A DNA stretch of 64,000 nucleotides from Salvelinus alpinus. Its lineage: Eukaryota; Chordata; Actinopteri; Salmoniformes; Salmonidae. Below, in pieces: positions 1 through 16,669 of the stretch. Both the position numbers and the translations under genes were made by a program. The notes under the pieces were generated by a model. The model had not been told where the DNA came from and made no database searches. It worked only from the letters and a program-made list of their open reading frames with translations. Position 1 is the stretch's first letter. Each line of letters starts with the position of its first letter. Where the stretch lies: NCBI RefSeq assembly GCF_045679555.1, contig NW_027256036.1, positions 1-64,000 of the forward strand. Direction: 5' to 3'.

Positions 1-3000
1 GAGTTATAATAACTATACCACTGTGTTTAATACATTACCTAACCCTGAGATATAATAACTATACCACTGTGTTTAATACATTTATTACCTAACCCTGAGT
101 TCTAATAACTATACCACTGTGTTTTATACATTACCTAACCCTGAGTTCTAATAACTATACCACTGTGTTTTATACATTTATTACCTAACCCTGAGTTATA
201 ATAACTATACCACTGTGTTTTATACATTACCTAACCCTGAGTTATAATAACTATACCACTGTGTTTTATACATTACCTAACCCTGAGTTATAATAACTAT
301 ACCACTGTGTTTAATACATTACCTAACCCTGAGTTATAATAACTATACCACTGTGTTTTATACATTACCTAACCCTGAGTTATAATAACTATACCACTGT
401 GTTTTATACATTACCTAACCCTGAGTTATAATAACTATACCACTGTGTTTAATACATTACCTAACCCTGAGTTATAATAACTATACCACTGTGTTTTATA
501 CATTACCTAACCCTGAGTTATAATAACTATAACACTGTGTTTTATACATTACCTAACCCTGAGTTATAATAACTATACCACTGTGTTTTATACATTTATT
601 ACCTAACCCTGAGTTATAATAACTATACCACTGTGTTTAATACATTACCTAACCCTGAGTTATAATAACTATACCACTGTGTTTTATACATTACCTAACC
701 CTGAGTTATAATAACTATAACACTGTGTTTTATACATTACCTAACCCTGAGTTCTAATAACTATACCACTGTGTTTAATACATTTATTACCTAACCCTGA
801 GTTATAATAACTATACCACTGTGTTTAATACATTTATTACCTAACCCTGAGTTATAATAACTATACCACTGTGTTTAATACATTACCTAACCCTGAGTTA
901 TAATAACTATACCACTGTGTTTAATACATTTATTACCTAACCCTGAGTTATAATAACTATACCACTGTGTTTTATACATTACCTAACCCTGAGTTCTAAT
1001 AACTATACCACTGTGTTTAATACATTACCTAACCCTGAGTTCTAATAACTATACCACTGTGTTTAATACATTTATTACCTAACCCTGAGTTATAATAACT
1101 ATACCACTGTGTTTAATACATTTATTACCTAACCCTGAGTTATAATAACTATACCACTGTGTTTAATACATTACCTAACCCTGAGTTATAATAACTATAC
1201 CACTGTGTTTTATACATTACCTAACCCTGAGTTATAATAACTATACCACTGTGTTTTATACATTACCTAACCCTGAGTTCTAATAACTATACCACTGTGT
1301 TTAATACATTACCTAACCCTGAGTTATAATAACTATACCACTGTGTTTTATACATTTATTACCTAACCCTGAGTTCTAATAACTATACCACTGTGTTTAA
1401 TACATTTATTACCTAACCCTGAGTTCTAATAACTATACCACTGTGTTTAATACATTACCTAACCCTGAGTTCTAATAACTATACCACTGTGTTTAATACA
1501 TTTATTACCTAACCCTGAGTTATAATAACTATACCACTGTGTTTTATACATTACCTAACCCTGAGTTCTAATAACTATACCACTGTGTTTAATACATTTA
1601 TTACCTAACCCTGAGTTATAATAACTATACCACTGTGTTTAATACATTTATTACCTAACCCTGAGTTATAATAACTATACCACTGTGTTTAATACATTAC
1701 CTAACCCTGAGTTATAATAACTATACCACTGTGTTTAATACATTTATTACCTAACCCTGAGTTCTAATAACTATACCACTGTGTTTAATACATTTATTAC
1801 CTAACCCTGAGATATAATAACTATACCACTGTGTTTTATACATTACCTAACCCTGAGTTCTAATAACTATACCACTGTGTTTAATACATTACCTAACCCT
1901 GAGTTATAATAACTATACCACTGTGTTTAATACATTTATTACCTAACCCTGAGTTATAATAACTATACCACTGTGTTTAATACATTACCTAACCCTGAGT
2001 TCTAATAACTATACCACTGTGTTTAATACATTTATTACCTAACCCTGAGTTATAATAACTATACCACTGTGTTTTATACATTACCTAACCCTGAGTTATA
2101 ATAACTATACCACTGTGTTTTATACATTACCTAACCCTGAGTTATAATAACTATACCACTGTGTTTAATACATTTATTACCTAACCCTGAGTTCTAATAA
2201 CTATACCACTGTGTTTAATACATTTATTACCTAACCCTGAGTTATAATAACTATACCACTGTGTTTTATACATTACCTAACCCTGAGTTCTAATAACTAT
2301 ACCACTGTGTTTAATACATTTATTACCTAACCCTGAGTTATAATAACTATACCACTGTGTTTAATACATTTATTACCTAACCCTGAGTTATAATAACTAT
2401 ACCACTGTGTTTAATACATTACCTAACCCTGAGTTATAATAACTATACCACTGTGTTTTATACATTACCTAACCCTGAGTTATAATAACTATACCACTGT
2501 GTTTAATACATTTATTACCTAACCCTGAGTTATAATAACTATACCACTGTGTTTTATACATTTATTACCTAACCCTGAGTTCTAATAACTATACCACTGT
2601 GTTTTATACATTTATTACCTAACCCTGAGTTATAATAACTATACCACTGTGTTTTATACATTACCTAACCCTGAGTTATAATAACTATACCACTGTGTTT
2701 TATACATTTATTACCTAACCCTGAGTTATAATAACTATACCACTGTGTTTAATACATTTATTACCTAACCCTGAGATATAATAACTATACCACTGTGTTT
2801 TATACATTTATTACCTAACCCTGAGTTCTAATAACTATACCACTGTGTTTTATACATTACCTAACCCTGAGTTCTAATAACTATACCACTGTGTTTTATA
2901 CATTACCTAACCCTGAGTTCTAATAACTATACCACTGTGTTTAATACATTTATTACCTAACCCTGAGTTATAATAACTATAACACTGTGTTTTATACATT

Positions 3001-6000
3001 ACCTAACCCTGAGTTCTAATAACTATACCACTGTGTTTAATACATTTATTACCTAACCCTGAGTTCTAATAACTATACCACTGTGTTTAATACATTACCT
3101 AACCCTGAGTTATAATAACTATACCACTGTGTTTTATACATTTATTACCTAACCCTGAGATATAATAACTATACCACTGTGTTTAATACATTTATTACCT
3201 AACCCTGAGTTATAATAACTATACCACTGTGTTTAATACATTACCTAACCCTGAGATATAATAACTATACCACTGTGTTTTATACATTACCTAACCCTGA
3301 GTTATAATAACTATACCACTGTGTTTTATACATTACCTAACCCTGAGATATAATAACTATACCACTGTGTTTTATACATTACCTAACCCTGAGATATAAT
3401 AACTATACCACTGTGTTTTATACATTACCTAACCCTGAGATATAATAACTATACCACTGTGTTTTATACATTTATTACCTAACCCTGAGTTATAATAACT
3501 ATACCACTGTGTTTTATACATTACCTAACCCTGAGATATAATAACTATACCACTGTGTTTTATACATTACCTAACCCTGAGATATAATAACTATACCACT
3601 GTGTTTTATACATTTATTACCTAACCCTGAGATATAATAACTATACCACTGTGTTTTATACATTACCTAACCCTGAGTTATAATAACTATACCACTGTGT
3701 TTAATACATTACCTAACCCTGAGTTATAATAACTATACCACTGTGTTTTATACATTACCTAACCCTGAGTTATAATAACTATACCACTGTGTTTTATACA
3801 TTACCTAACCCTGAGTTATAATAACTATACCACTGTGTTTTATACATTACCTAACCCTGAGTTATAATAACTATACCACTGTGTTTTATACATTACCTAA
3901 CCCTGAGTTATAATAACTATACCACTGTGTTTAATACATTTATTACCTAACCCTGAGTTATAATAACTATACCACTGTGTTTAATACATTTATTACCTAA
4001 CCCTGAGATATAATAACTATACCACTGTGTTTTATACATTACCTAACCCTGAGTTATAATAACTATACCACTGTGTTTAATACATTACCTAACCCTGAGT
4101 TATAATAACTATACCACTGTGTTTTATACATTACCTAACCCTGAGTTATAATAACTATACCACTGTGTTTTATACATTACCTAACCCTGAGATATAATAA
4201 CTATACCACTGTGTTTTATACATTTATTACCTAACCCTGAGTTATAATAACTATACCACTGTGTTTTATACATTTATTACCTAACCCTGAGTTATAATAA
4301 CTATACCACTGTGTTTAATACATTTATTACCTAACCCTGAGATATAATAACTATACCACTGTGTTTTATACATTACCTAACCCTGAGTTATAATAACTAT
4401 ACCACTGTGTTTAATACATTTATTACCTAACCCTGAGATATAATAACTATACCACTGTGTTTAATACATTACCTAACCCTGAGTTATAATAACTATACCA
4501 CTGTGTTTAATACATTACCTAACCCTGAGTTATAATAACTATACCACTGTGTTTTATACATTACCTAACCCTGAGTTATAATAACTATACCACTGTGTTT
4601 AATACATTTATTACCTAACCCTGAGATATAATAACTATACCACTGTGTTTTATACATTACCTAACCCTGAGTTATAATAACTATACCACTGTGTTTAATA
4701 CATTACCTAACCCTGAGTTATAATAACTATACCACTGTGTTTTATACATTACCTAACCCTGAGTTATAATAACTATACCACTGTGTTTAATACATTTATT
4801 ACCTAACCCTGAGATATAATAACTATACCACTGTGTTTTATACATTACCTAACCCTGAGTTATAATAACTATACCACTGTGTTTTATACATTTATTACCT
4901 AACCCTGAGTTATAATAACTATACCACTGTGTTTTATACATTACCTAACCCTGAGTTATAATAACTATACCACTGTGTTTAATACATTACCTAACCCTGA
5001 GTTATAATAACTATACCACTGTGTTTTATACATTTATTACCTAACCCTGAGTTATAATAACTATACCACTGTGTTTAATACATTACCTAACCCTGAGTTA
5101 TAATAACTATACCACTGTGTTTTATACATTACCTAACCCTGAGATATAATAACTATACCACTGTGTTTTATACATTTATTACCTAACCCTGAGATATAAT
5201 AACTATACCACTGTGTTTAATACATTACCTAACCCTGAGTTATAATAACTATACCACTGTGTTTTATACATTACCTAACCCTGAGATATAATAACTATAC
5301 CACTGTGTTTTATACATTTATTACCTAACCCTGAGATATAATAACTATACCACTGTGTTTAATACATTACCTAACCCTGAGTTATAATAACTATACCACT
5401 GTGTTTTATACATTACCTAACCCTGAGTTATAATAACTATAACACTGTGTTTTATACATTACCTAACCCTGAGTTATAATAACTATAACACTGTGTTTTA
5501 TACATTTATTACCCAACCCTGAGTTCTAATAACTATAACACTGTGTTTTATACATTACCTAACCCTGAGTTATAATAACTATAACACTGTGTTTTATACA
5601 TTACCTAACCCTGAGTTATAATAACTATACCACTGTGTTTTATACATTTATTACCTAACCCTGAGTTCTAATAACTATACCACTGTGTTTTATACATTAC
5701 CTAACCCTGAGTTATAATAACTATACCACTGTGTTTAATACATTTATTACCTAACCCTGAGATATAATAACTATACCACTGTGTTTTATACATTACCTAA
5801 CTCTGAGTTCTAATAACTATACCACTGTGTTTAATACATTACCTAACCCTGAGTTCTAATAACTATACCACTGTGTTTAATACATTTATTACCTAACCCT
5901 GAGATATAATAACCATACCACTGTGTTTTATACATTACCTAACCCTGAGTTATAATAACTATAACACTGTGTTTTATACATTACCTAACCCTGAGTTATA

Positions 6001-9000
6001 ATAACTATACCACTGTGTTTAATACATTTATTACCTAACCCTGAGTTATAATAACTATACCACTGTGTTTTATACATTACCTAACCCTGAGTTATAATAA
6101 CTATAACACTGTGTTTTATACATTACCTAACCCTGAGTTCTAATAACTATACCACTGTGTTTAATACATTTATTACCTAACCCTGAGATATAATAACTAT
6201 ACCACTGTGTTTTATACATTTATTACCTAACCCTGAGTTATAATAACTATACCACTGTGTTTAATACATTACCTAACCCTGAGTTCTAATAACTATACCA
6301 CTGTGTTTTATACATGTATTACCTAACCCTGAGATATAATAACTATACCACTGTGTTTTATACATTACCTAACCCTGAGATATAATAACTATACCACTGT
6401 GTTTTATACATTTATTACCTAACCCTGAGTTATAATAACTATACCACTGTGTTTTATACATTACCTAACCCTGAGTTATAATAACTATACCACTGTGTTT
6501 AATACATGTATTACCTAACCCTGAGATATAATAACTATACCACTGTGTTTTATACATTTATTACCTAACCCTGAGTTCTAATAACTATACCACTGTGTTT
6601 TATACATTACCTAACCCTGAGTTATAATAACTATACCACTGTGTTTAATACATGTATTACCTAACCCTGAGTTATAATAACTATACCACTGTGTTTTATA
6701 CATTTATTACCTAACCCTGAGTTATAATAACTATACCACTGTGTTTAATACATTACCTAACCCTGAGTTCTAATAACTATACCACTGTGTTTTATACATT
6801 TATTACCTAACCCTGAGTTATAATAACTATACCACTGTGTTTAATACATTACCTAACCATGAGTTCTAATAACTATACCACTGTGTTTTATACATTACCT
6901 AACCCTGAGTTATAATAACTATACCACTGTGTTTTATACATTTATTACCTAACCCTGAGTTATAATAACTATACCACTGTGTTTTATACATTACCTAACC
7001 CTGAGTTATAATAACTATACCACTGTGTTTTATACATTTATTACCTAACCCTGAGTTATAATAACTATACCACTGTGTTTTATACATTTATTACCTAACC
7101 CTGAGTTATAATAACTATACCACTGTGTTTTATACATTACCTAACCCTGAGTTATAATAACTATAACACTGTGTTTTATACATTTATTACCTAACCCTGA
7201 GTTATAATAACTATACCACTGTGTTTTATACATTACCTAACCCTGAGATATAATAACTATACCACTGTGTTTTATACATTACCTAACCCTGAGTTATAAT
7301 AACTATACCACTGTGTTTAATACATTACCTAACCCTGAGTTATAATAACTATACCACTGTGTTTTATACATTTATTACCTAACCCTGAGTTCTAATAACT
7401 ATACCACTGTGTTTTATACATTACCTAACCCTGAGTTCTAATAACTATACCACTGTGTTTTATACATTTATTACCTAACCCTGAGTTATAATAACTATAC
7501 CACTGTGTTTAATACATTACCTAACCCTGAGTTCTAATAACTATACCACTGTGTTTTATACATTACCTAACCCTGAGTTATAATAACTATACCACTGTGT
7601 TTAATACATTTATTACCTAACCCTGAGTTATAATAACTATACCACTGTGTTTTATACATTACCTAACCCTGAGTTATAATAACTATACCACTGTGTTTTA
7701 TACATTTATTACCTAACCCTGAGTTCTAATAACTATACCACTGTGTTTTATACATTTATTACCTAACCCTGAGTTATAATAACTATACCACTGTGTTTTA
7801 TACATTACCTAACCCTGAGTTATAATAACTATACCACTGTTTTTTATACATTACCTAACCCTGAGATATAATAACTATACCACTGTGTTTAATACATTTA
7901 TTACCTAACCCTGAGATATAATAACTATACCACTGTGTTTTATACATTACCTAACCCTGAGTTATAATAACTATACCACTGTGTTTAATACATTACCTAA
8001 CCCTGAGTTATAATAACTATACCACTGTGTTTTATACATTACCTAACCCTGAGTTATAATAACTATACCACTGTGTTTTATACATTACCTAACCCTGAGT
8101 TATAATAACTATACCACTGTGTTTAATACATTACCTAACCCTGAGTTATAATAACTATAACACTGTGTTTTATACATTACCTAACCCTGAGTTATAATAA
8201 CTATACCACTGTGTTTAATACATTACCTAACCCTGAGTTATAATAACTATAACACTGTGTTTTATACATTACCTAACCCTGAGTTCTAATAACTATACCA
8301 CTGTGTTTTATACATTACCTAACCCTGAGTTATAATAACTATACCACTGTGTTTAATACATTTATTACCTAACCCTGAGTTATAATAACTATACCACTGT
8401 GTTTAATACATTTATTACCTAACCCTGAGTTATAATAACTATACCACTGTGTTTAATACATTTATTACCTAACCCTGAGTTATAATAACTATACCACTGT
8501 GTTTAATACATTTATTACCTAACCCTGAGTTATAATAACTATACCACTGTGTTTTATACATTACCTAACCCTGAGTTATAATAACTATACCACTGTGTTT
8601 TATACATTACCTAACCCTGAGTTATAATAACTATACCACTGTGTTTAATACATTACCTAACCCTGAGTTCTAATAACTATACCACTGTGTTTAATACATT
8701 TATTACCTAACCCTGAGTTATAATAACTATACCACTGTGTTTAATACATTTATTACCTAACCCTGAGTTATAATAACTATACCACTGTGTTTAATACATT
8801 ACCTAACCCTGAGTTATAATAACTATACCACTGTGTTTAATACATTTATTACCTAACCCTGAGTTATAATAACTATACCACTGTGTTTTATACATTACCT
8901 AACCCTGAGTTCTAATAACTATACCACTGTGTTTAATACATTACCTAACCCTGAGTTCTAATAACTATACCACTGTGTTTAATACATTTATTACCTAACC

Positions 9001-12000
9001 CTGAGTTCTAATAACTATACCACTGTGTTTAATACATTTATTACCTAACCCTGAGTTATAATAACTATAACACTGTGTTTTATACATTACCTAACCCTGA
9101 GTTCTAATAACTATACCACTGTGTTTAATACATTTATTACCTAACCCTGAGTTCTAATAACTATACCACTGTGTTTTATACATTACCTAACCCTGAGTTC
9201 TAATAACTATACCACTGTGTTTAATACATTACCTAACCCTGAGTTATAATAACTATACCACTGTGTTTTATACATTTATTACCTAACCCTGAGATATAAT
9301 AACTATACCACTGTGTTTAATACATTTATTACCTAACCCTGAGTTATAATAACTATACCACTGTGTTTTATACATTACCTAACCCTGAGTTATAATAACT
9401 ATACCACTGTGTTTTATACATTACCTAACCCTGAGTTATAATAACTATACCACTGTGTTTAATACATTTATTACCTAACCCTGAGTTATAATAACTATAC
9501 CACTGTGTTTAATACATTTATTACCTAACCCTGAGTTATAATAACTATACCACTGTGTTTTATACATTACCTAACCCTGAGTTCTAATAACTATACCACT
9601 GTCTTTAATACATTTATTACCTAACCCTGCGTTCTAATAACTATACCACTGTGTTTAATACATTACCTAACCCTGAGTTATAATAACTATACCACTGTGT
9701 TTAATACATTACCTAACCCTGAGTTATAATAACTATACCACTGTGTTTAATACATTTATTACCTAACCCTGAGATATAATAACTATACCACTGTGTTTTA
9801 TACATTTATTACCTAACCCTGAGATATAATAACTATACCACTGTGTTTAATACATTTATTACCTAACCCTGAGATATAATAACTATACCACTGTGTTTTA
9901 TACATTACCTAACCCTGAGTTATAATAACTATACCACTGTGTTTTATACATTACCTAACCCTGAGATATAATAACTATACCACTGTGTTTTATACATTAC
10001 CTAACCCTGAGATATAATAACTATACCACTGTGTTTTATACATTTATTACCTAACCCTGAGTTATAATAACTATACCACTGTGTTTTATACATTACCTAA
10101 CCCTGAGATATAATAACTATACCACTGTGTTTTATACATTTATTACCTAACCCTGAGATATAATAACTATACCACTGTGTTTTATACATTACCTAACCCT
10201 GAGTTATAATAACTATACCACTGTGTTTAATACATTACCTAACCCTGAGTTATAATAACTATACCACTGTGTTTTATACATTACCTAACCCTGAGTTATA
10301 ATAACTATACCACTGTGTTTTATACATTACCTAACCCTGAGTTATAATAACTATACCACTGTGTTTTATACATTACCTAACCCTGAGTTATAATAACTAT
10401 ACCACTGTGTTTTATACATTACCTAACCCTGAGTTATAATAACTATACCACTGTGTTTAATACATTTATTACCTAACCCTGAGTTATAATAACTATACCA
10501 CTGTGTTTAATACATTTATTACCTAACCCTGAGTTATAATAACTATACCACTGTGTTTTATACATTACCTAACCCTGAGTTATAATAACTATACCACTGT
10601 GTTTAATACATTACCTAACCCTGAGTTATAATAACTATACCACTGTGTTTTATACATTTATTACCTAACCCTGAGTTATAATAACTATACCACTGTGTTT
10701 TATACATTTATTACCTAACCCTGAGTTATAATAACTATACCACTGTGTTTAATACATTTATTACCTAACCCTGAGATATAATAACTATACCACTGTGTTT
10801 TATACATTACCTAACCCTGAGTTATAATAACTATACCACTGTGTTTAATACATTTATTACCTAACCCTGAGATATAATAACTATACCACTGTGTTTAATA
10901 CATTACCTAACCCTGAGTTATAATAACTATACCACTGTGTTTAATACATTACCTAACCCTGAGTTATAATAACTATACCACTGTGTTTTATACATTACCT
11001 AACCCTGAGTTATAATAACTATACCACTGTGTTTAATACATTTATTACCTAACCCTGAGATATAATAACTATACCACTGTGTTTTATACATTACCTAACC
11101 CTGAGTTATAATAACTATACCACTGTGTTTAATACATTACCTAACCCTGAGTTATAATAACTATACCACTGTGTTTTATACATTACCTAACCCTGAGTTA
11201 TAATAACTATACCACTGTGTTTAATACATTTATTACCTAACCCTGAGATATAATAACTATACCACTGTGTTTTATACATTACCTAACCCTGAGTTATAAT
11301 AACTATACCACTGTGTTTTATACATTTATTACCTAACCCTGAGTTATAATAACTATACCACTGTGTTTTATACATTTATTACCTAACCCTGAGTTATAAT
11401 AACTATACCACTGTGTTTTATACATTACCTAACCCTGAGTTATAATAACTATACCACTGTGTTTAATACATTACCTAACCCTGAGTTATAATAACTATAC
11501 CACTGTGTTTTATACATTTATTACCTAACCCTGAGTTATAATAACTATACCACTGTGTTTAATACATTACCTAACCCTGAGTTATAATAACTATACCACT
11601 GTGTTTTATACATTACCTAACCCTGAGATATAATAACTATACCACTGTGTTTTATACATTTATTACCTAACCCTGAGATATAATAACTATACCACTGTGT
11701 TTAATACATTACCTAACCCTGAGTTATAATAACTATACCACTGTGTTTTATACATTACCTAACCCTGAGTTATAATAACTATAACACTGTGTTTTATACA
11801 TTACCTAACCCTGAGTTATAATAACTATAACACTGTGTTTTATACATTTATTACCCAACCCTGAGTTCTAATAACTATAACACTGTGTTTTATACATTAC
11901 CTAACCCTGAGTTATAATAACTATAACACTGTGTTTTATACATTACCTAACCCTGAGTTATAATAACTATACCACTGTGTTTTATACATTTATTACCTAA

Positions 12001-13928
12001 CCCTGAGTTCTAATAACTATACCACTGTGTTTTATACATTACCTAACCCTGAGTTATAATAACTATACCACTGTGTTTAATACATTTATTACCTAACCCT
12101 GAGATATAATAACTATACCACTGTGTTTTATACATTACCTAACCCTGAGTTCTAATAACTATACCACTGTGTTTAATACATTACCTAACCCTGAGTTCTA
12201 ATAACTATACCACTGTGTTTAATACATTTATTACCTAACCCTGAGATATAATAACCATACCACTGTGTTTTATACATTACCTAACCCTGAGTTATAATAA
12301 CTATAACACTGTGTTTTATACATTACCTAACCCTGAGTTATAATAACTATACCACTGTGTTTAATACATTTATTACCTAACCCTGAGTTATAATAACTAT
12401 ACCACTGTGTTTTATACATTACCTAACCCTGAGTTGTAATAACTATAACACTGTGTTTTATACATTACCTAACCCTGAGTTCTAATAACTATACCACTGT
12501 GTTTAATACATTTATTACCTAACCCTGAGTTATAATAACTATACCACTGTGTTTTATACATTTATTACCTAACCCTGAGATATAATAACTATACCACTGT
12601 GTTTAATACATTACCTAACCCTGAGATATAATAACTATACCACTGTGTTTAATACATTACCTAACCCTGAGTTATAATAACTATACCACTGTGTTTTATA
12701 CATTTATTACCTAACCCTGAGTTATAATAACTATAACACTGTGTTTTATACATTACCTAACCCTGAGTTCTAATAACTATACCACTGTGTTTAATACATT
12801 TATTACCTAACCCTGAGTTATAATAACTATACCACTGTGTTTTATACATTACCTAACCCTGAGTTATAATAACTATACCACTGTGTTTTATACATTTATT
12901 ACCTAACCCTGAGTTATAATAACTATACCACTGTGTTTAATACATTACCTAACCCTGAGTTATAATAACTATACCACTGTGTTTTATACATTACCTAACC
13001 CTGAGTTATAATAACTATAACACTGTGTTTTATACATTACCTAACCCTGAGTTCTAATAACTATACCACTGTGTTTAATACATTTATTACCCAACCCTGA
13101 GTTATAATAACTATACCACTGTGTTTTATACATTACCTAACCCTGAGTTATAATAACTATAACACTGTGTTTTATACATTACCTAACCCTGAGTTCTAAT
13201 AACTATACCACTGTGTTTAATACATTTATTACCCAACCCTGAGTTATAATAACTATACCACTGTGTTTTATACATTACCTAACCCTGAGTTATAATAACT
13301 ATACCACTGTGTTTTATACATTTATTACCTAACCCTGAGTTATAATAACTATACCACTGTGTTTAATACATTACCTAACCCTGAGTTATAATAACTATAC
13401 CACTGTGTTTTATACATTACCTAACCCTGAGATATAATAACTATACCACTGTGTTTTATACATTACCTAACCCTGAGATATAATAACTATACCACTGTGT
13501 TTTATACATTACCTAACCCTGAGTTATAATAACTATACCACTGTGTTTAATACATTACCTAACCCTGAGTTCTAATAACTATACCACTGTGTTTTATACA
13601 TTTATTACCTAACCCTGAGATATAATAACCATACCACTGTGTTTTATACATTACCTAACCCTGAGTTATAATAACTATAACACTGTGTTTTATACATTAC
13701 CTAACCCTGAGTTATAATAACTATACCACTGTGTTTTATACATTACCTAACCCTGAGTTATAATAACTATACCACTGTGTTTAATACATTTATTACCTAA
13801 CCCTGAGTTATAATAACTATACCACTGTGTTTAATACATTACCTAACCCTGAGTTCTAATAACTATACCACTGTGTTTTATACATTACCTAACCCTGAGT
13901 TATAATAACTATACCACTGTGTTTAATA
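1..13928. repeat. Left part of the satellite without the marked higher-order repeat
   Basis: This stretch uses the same 46/50-bp monomers but lacks the diagnostic monomer pair that marks the higher-order repeats further right (a CATGTATT monomer followed by one shortened to GAGTTATAACTATACC). CATGTATT monomers occur at about 6313, 6485 and 6650, but here they are followed by full-length TTATAATAACT monomers. Pieces of the right-hand pattern do appear, for example a run of CTATAACAC monomers with CCCAACC at about 5430-5560 and again at about 11770-11900. The leftmost ~5 kb mixes TTCTAAT, ATATAAT and TTATAAT monomers with no long period I could follow. Reading suggests this is an older or differently homogenised flank of the array. 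Confidence 0.6.
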
Positions 13929-16669
13929 CATGTATTACCTAACCCTGAGTTATAACTATACCACTGTGTTTTATACATTACCTAACCCTGAGTTATAATA
14001 ACTATACCACTGTGTTTAATACATTACCTAACCCTGAGTTATAATAACTATAACACTGTGTTTTATACATTTATTACCTAACCCTGAGTTCTAATAACTA
14101 TACCACTGTGTTTTATACATTTATTACCTAACCCTGAGATATAATAACTATACCACTGTGTTTTATACATTACCTAACCCTGAGTTATAATAACTATACC
14201 ACTGTGTTTAATACATTACCTAACCCTGAGATATAATAACTATACCACTGTGTTTTATACATTACCTAACCCTGAGTTCTAATAACTATACCACTGTGTT
14301 TTATACATTACCTAACCCTGAGTTCTAATAACTATACCACTGTGTTTTATACATTTATTACCCAACCCTGAGTTCTAATAACTATACCACTGTGTTTTAT
14401 ACATTACCTAACCCTGAGTTCTAATAACTATACCACTGTGTTTAATACATTACCTAACCCTGAGTTATAATAACTATACCACTGTGTTTTATACATTACC
14501 TAACCCTGAGTTATAATAACTATAACACTGTGTTTTATACATTACCTAACCCTGAGTTATAATAACTATAACACTGTGTTTTATACATTTATTACCCAAC
14601 CCTGAGTTCTAATAACTATAACACTGTGTTTTATACATTACCTAACCCTGAGTTATAATAACTATAACACTGTGTTTTATACATTACCTAACCCTGAGTT
14701 ATAATAACTATACCACTGTGTTTTATACATTTATTACCTAACCCTGAGTTCTAATAACTATACCACTGTGTTTTATACATTACCTAACCCTGAGTTATAA
14801 TAACTATACCACTGTGTTTAATACATTTATTACCTAACCCTGAGATATAATAACTATACCACTGTGTTTTATACATTACCTAACCCTGAGTTCTAATAAC
14901 TATACCACTGTGTTTAATACATTACCTAACCCTGAGTTCTAATAACTATACCACTGTGTTTAATACATTTATTACCTAACCCTGAGATATAATAACCATA
15001 CCACTGTGTTTTATACATTACCTAACCCTGAGTTATAATAACTATAACACTGTGTTTTATACATTACCTAACCCTGAGTTATAATAACTATACCACTGTG
15101 TTTAATACATTTATTACCTAACCCTGAGTTATAATAACTATACCACTGTGTTTTATACATTACCTAACCCTGAGTTGTAATAACTATAACACTGTGTTTT
15201 ATACATTACCTAACCCTGAGTTCTAATAACTATACCACTGTGTTTAATACATTTATTACCTAACCCTGAGTTATAATAACTATACCACTGTGTTTTATAC
15301 ATTTATTACCTAACCCTGAGATATAATAACTATACCACTGTGTTTAATACATTACCTAACCCTGAGATATAATAACTATACCACTGTGTTTAATACATTA
15401 CCTAACCCTGAGTTATAATAACTATACCACTGTGTTTTATACATTTATTACCTAACCCTGAGTTATAATAACTATAACACTGTGTTTTATACATTACCTA
15501 ACCCTGAGTTCTAATAACTATACCACTGTGTTTAATACATTTATTACCTAACCCTGAGTTATAATAACTATACCACTGTGTTTTATACATTACCTAACCC
15601 TGAGTTATAATAACTATACCACTGTGTTTTATACATTTATTACCTAACCCTGAGTTATAATAACTATACCACTGTGTTTAATACATTACCTAACCCTGAG
15701 TTATAATAACTATACCACTGTGTTTTATACATTACCTAACCCTGAGTTATAATAACTATAACACTGTGTTTTATACATTACCTAACCCTGAGTTCTAATA
15801 ACTATACCACTGTGTTTAATACATTTATTACCCAACCCTGAGTTATAATAACTATACCACTGTGTTTTATACATTACCTAACCCTGAGTTATAATAACTA
15901 TAACACTGTGTTTTATACATTACCTAACCCTGAGTTCTAATAACTATACCACTGTGTTTAATACATTTATTACCCAACCCTGAGTTATAATAACTATACC
16001 ACTGTGTTTTATACATTACCTAACCCTGAGTTATAATAACTATACCACTGTGTTTTATACATTTATTACCTAACCCTGAGTTATAATAACTATACCACTG
16101 TGTTTAATACATTACCTAACCCTGAGTTATAATAACTATACCACTGTGTTTTATACATTACCTAACCCTGAGATATAATAACTATACCACTGTGTTTTAT
16201 ACATTACCTAACCCTGAGATATAATAACTATACCACTGTGTTTTATACATTACCTAACCCTGAGTTATAATAACTATACCACTGTGTTTAATACATTACC
16301 TAACCCTGAGTTCTAATAACTATACCACTGTGTTTTATACATTTATTACCTAACCCTGAGATATAATAACCATACCACTGTGTTTTATACATTACCTAAC
16401 CCTGAGTTATAATAACTATAACACTGTGTTTTATACATTACCTAACCCTGAGTTATAATAACTATACCACTGTGTTTTATACATTACCTAACCCTGAGTT
16501 ATAATAACTATACCACTGTGTTTAATACATTTATTACCTAACCCTGAGTTATAATAACTATACCACTGTGTTTAATACATTACCTAACCCTGAGTTCTAA
16601 TAACTATACCACTGTGTTTTATACATTACCTAACCCTGAGTTATAATAACTATACCACTGTGTTTAATA
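13929..16669. repeat. Satellite higher-order repeat, type I, 2,741 bp
   Basis: Begins at a CATGTATT monomer followed by a monomer with a four-base deletion (GAGTTATAACTATACC). The same pair recurs exactly 2,741 bp later. About 420 bp into the block there is a CATTTATTACCCAACC monomer followed by TTCTAAT, which I use to define type I. The same order of variants is seen in the blocks starting at 19845, 45529 and 48270. Boundaries are set by the marker and are arbitrary in phase. Confidence 0.8.
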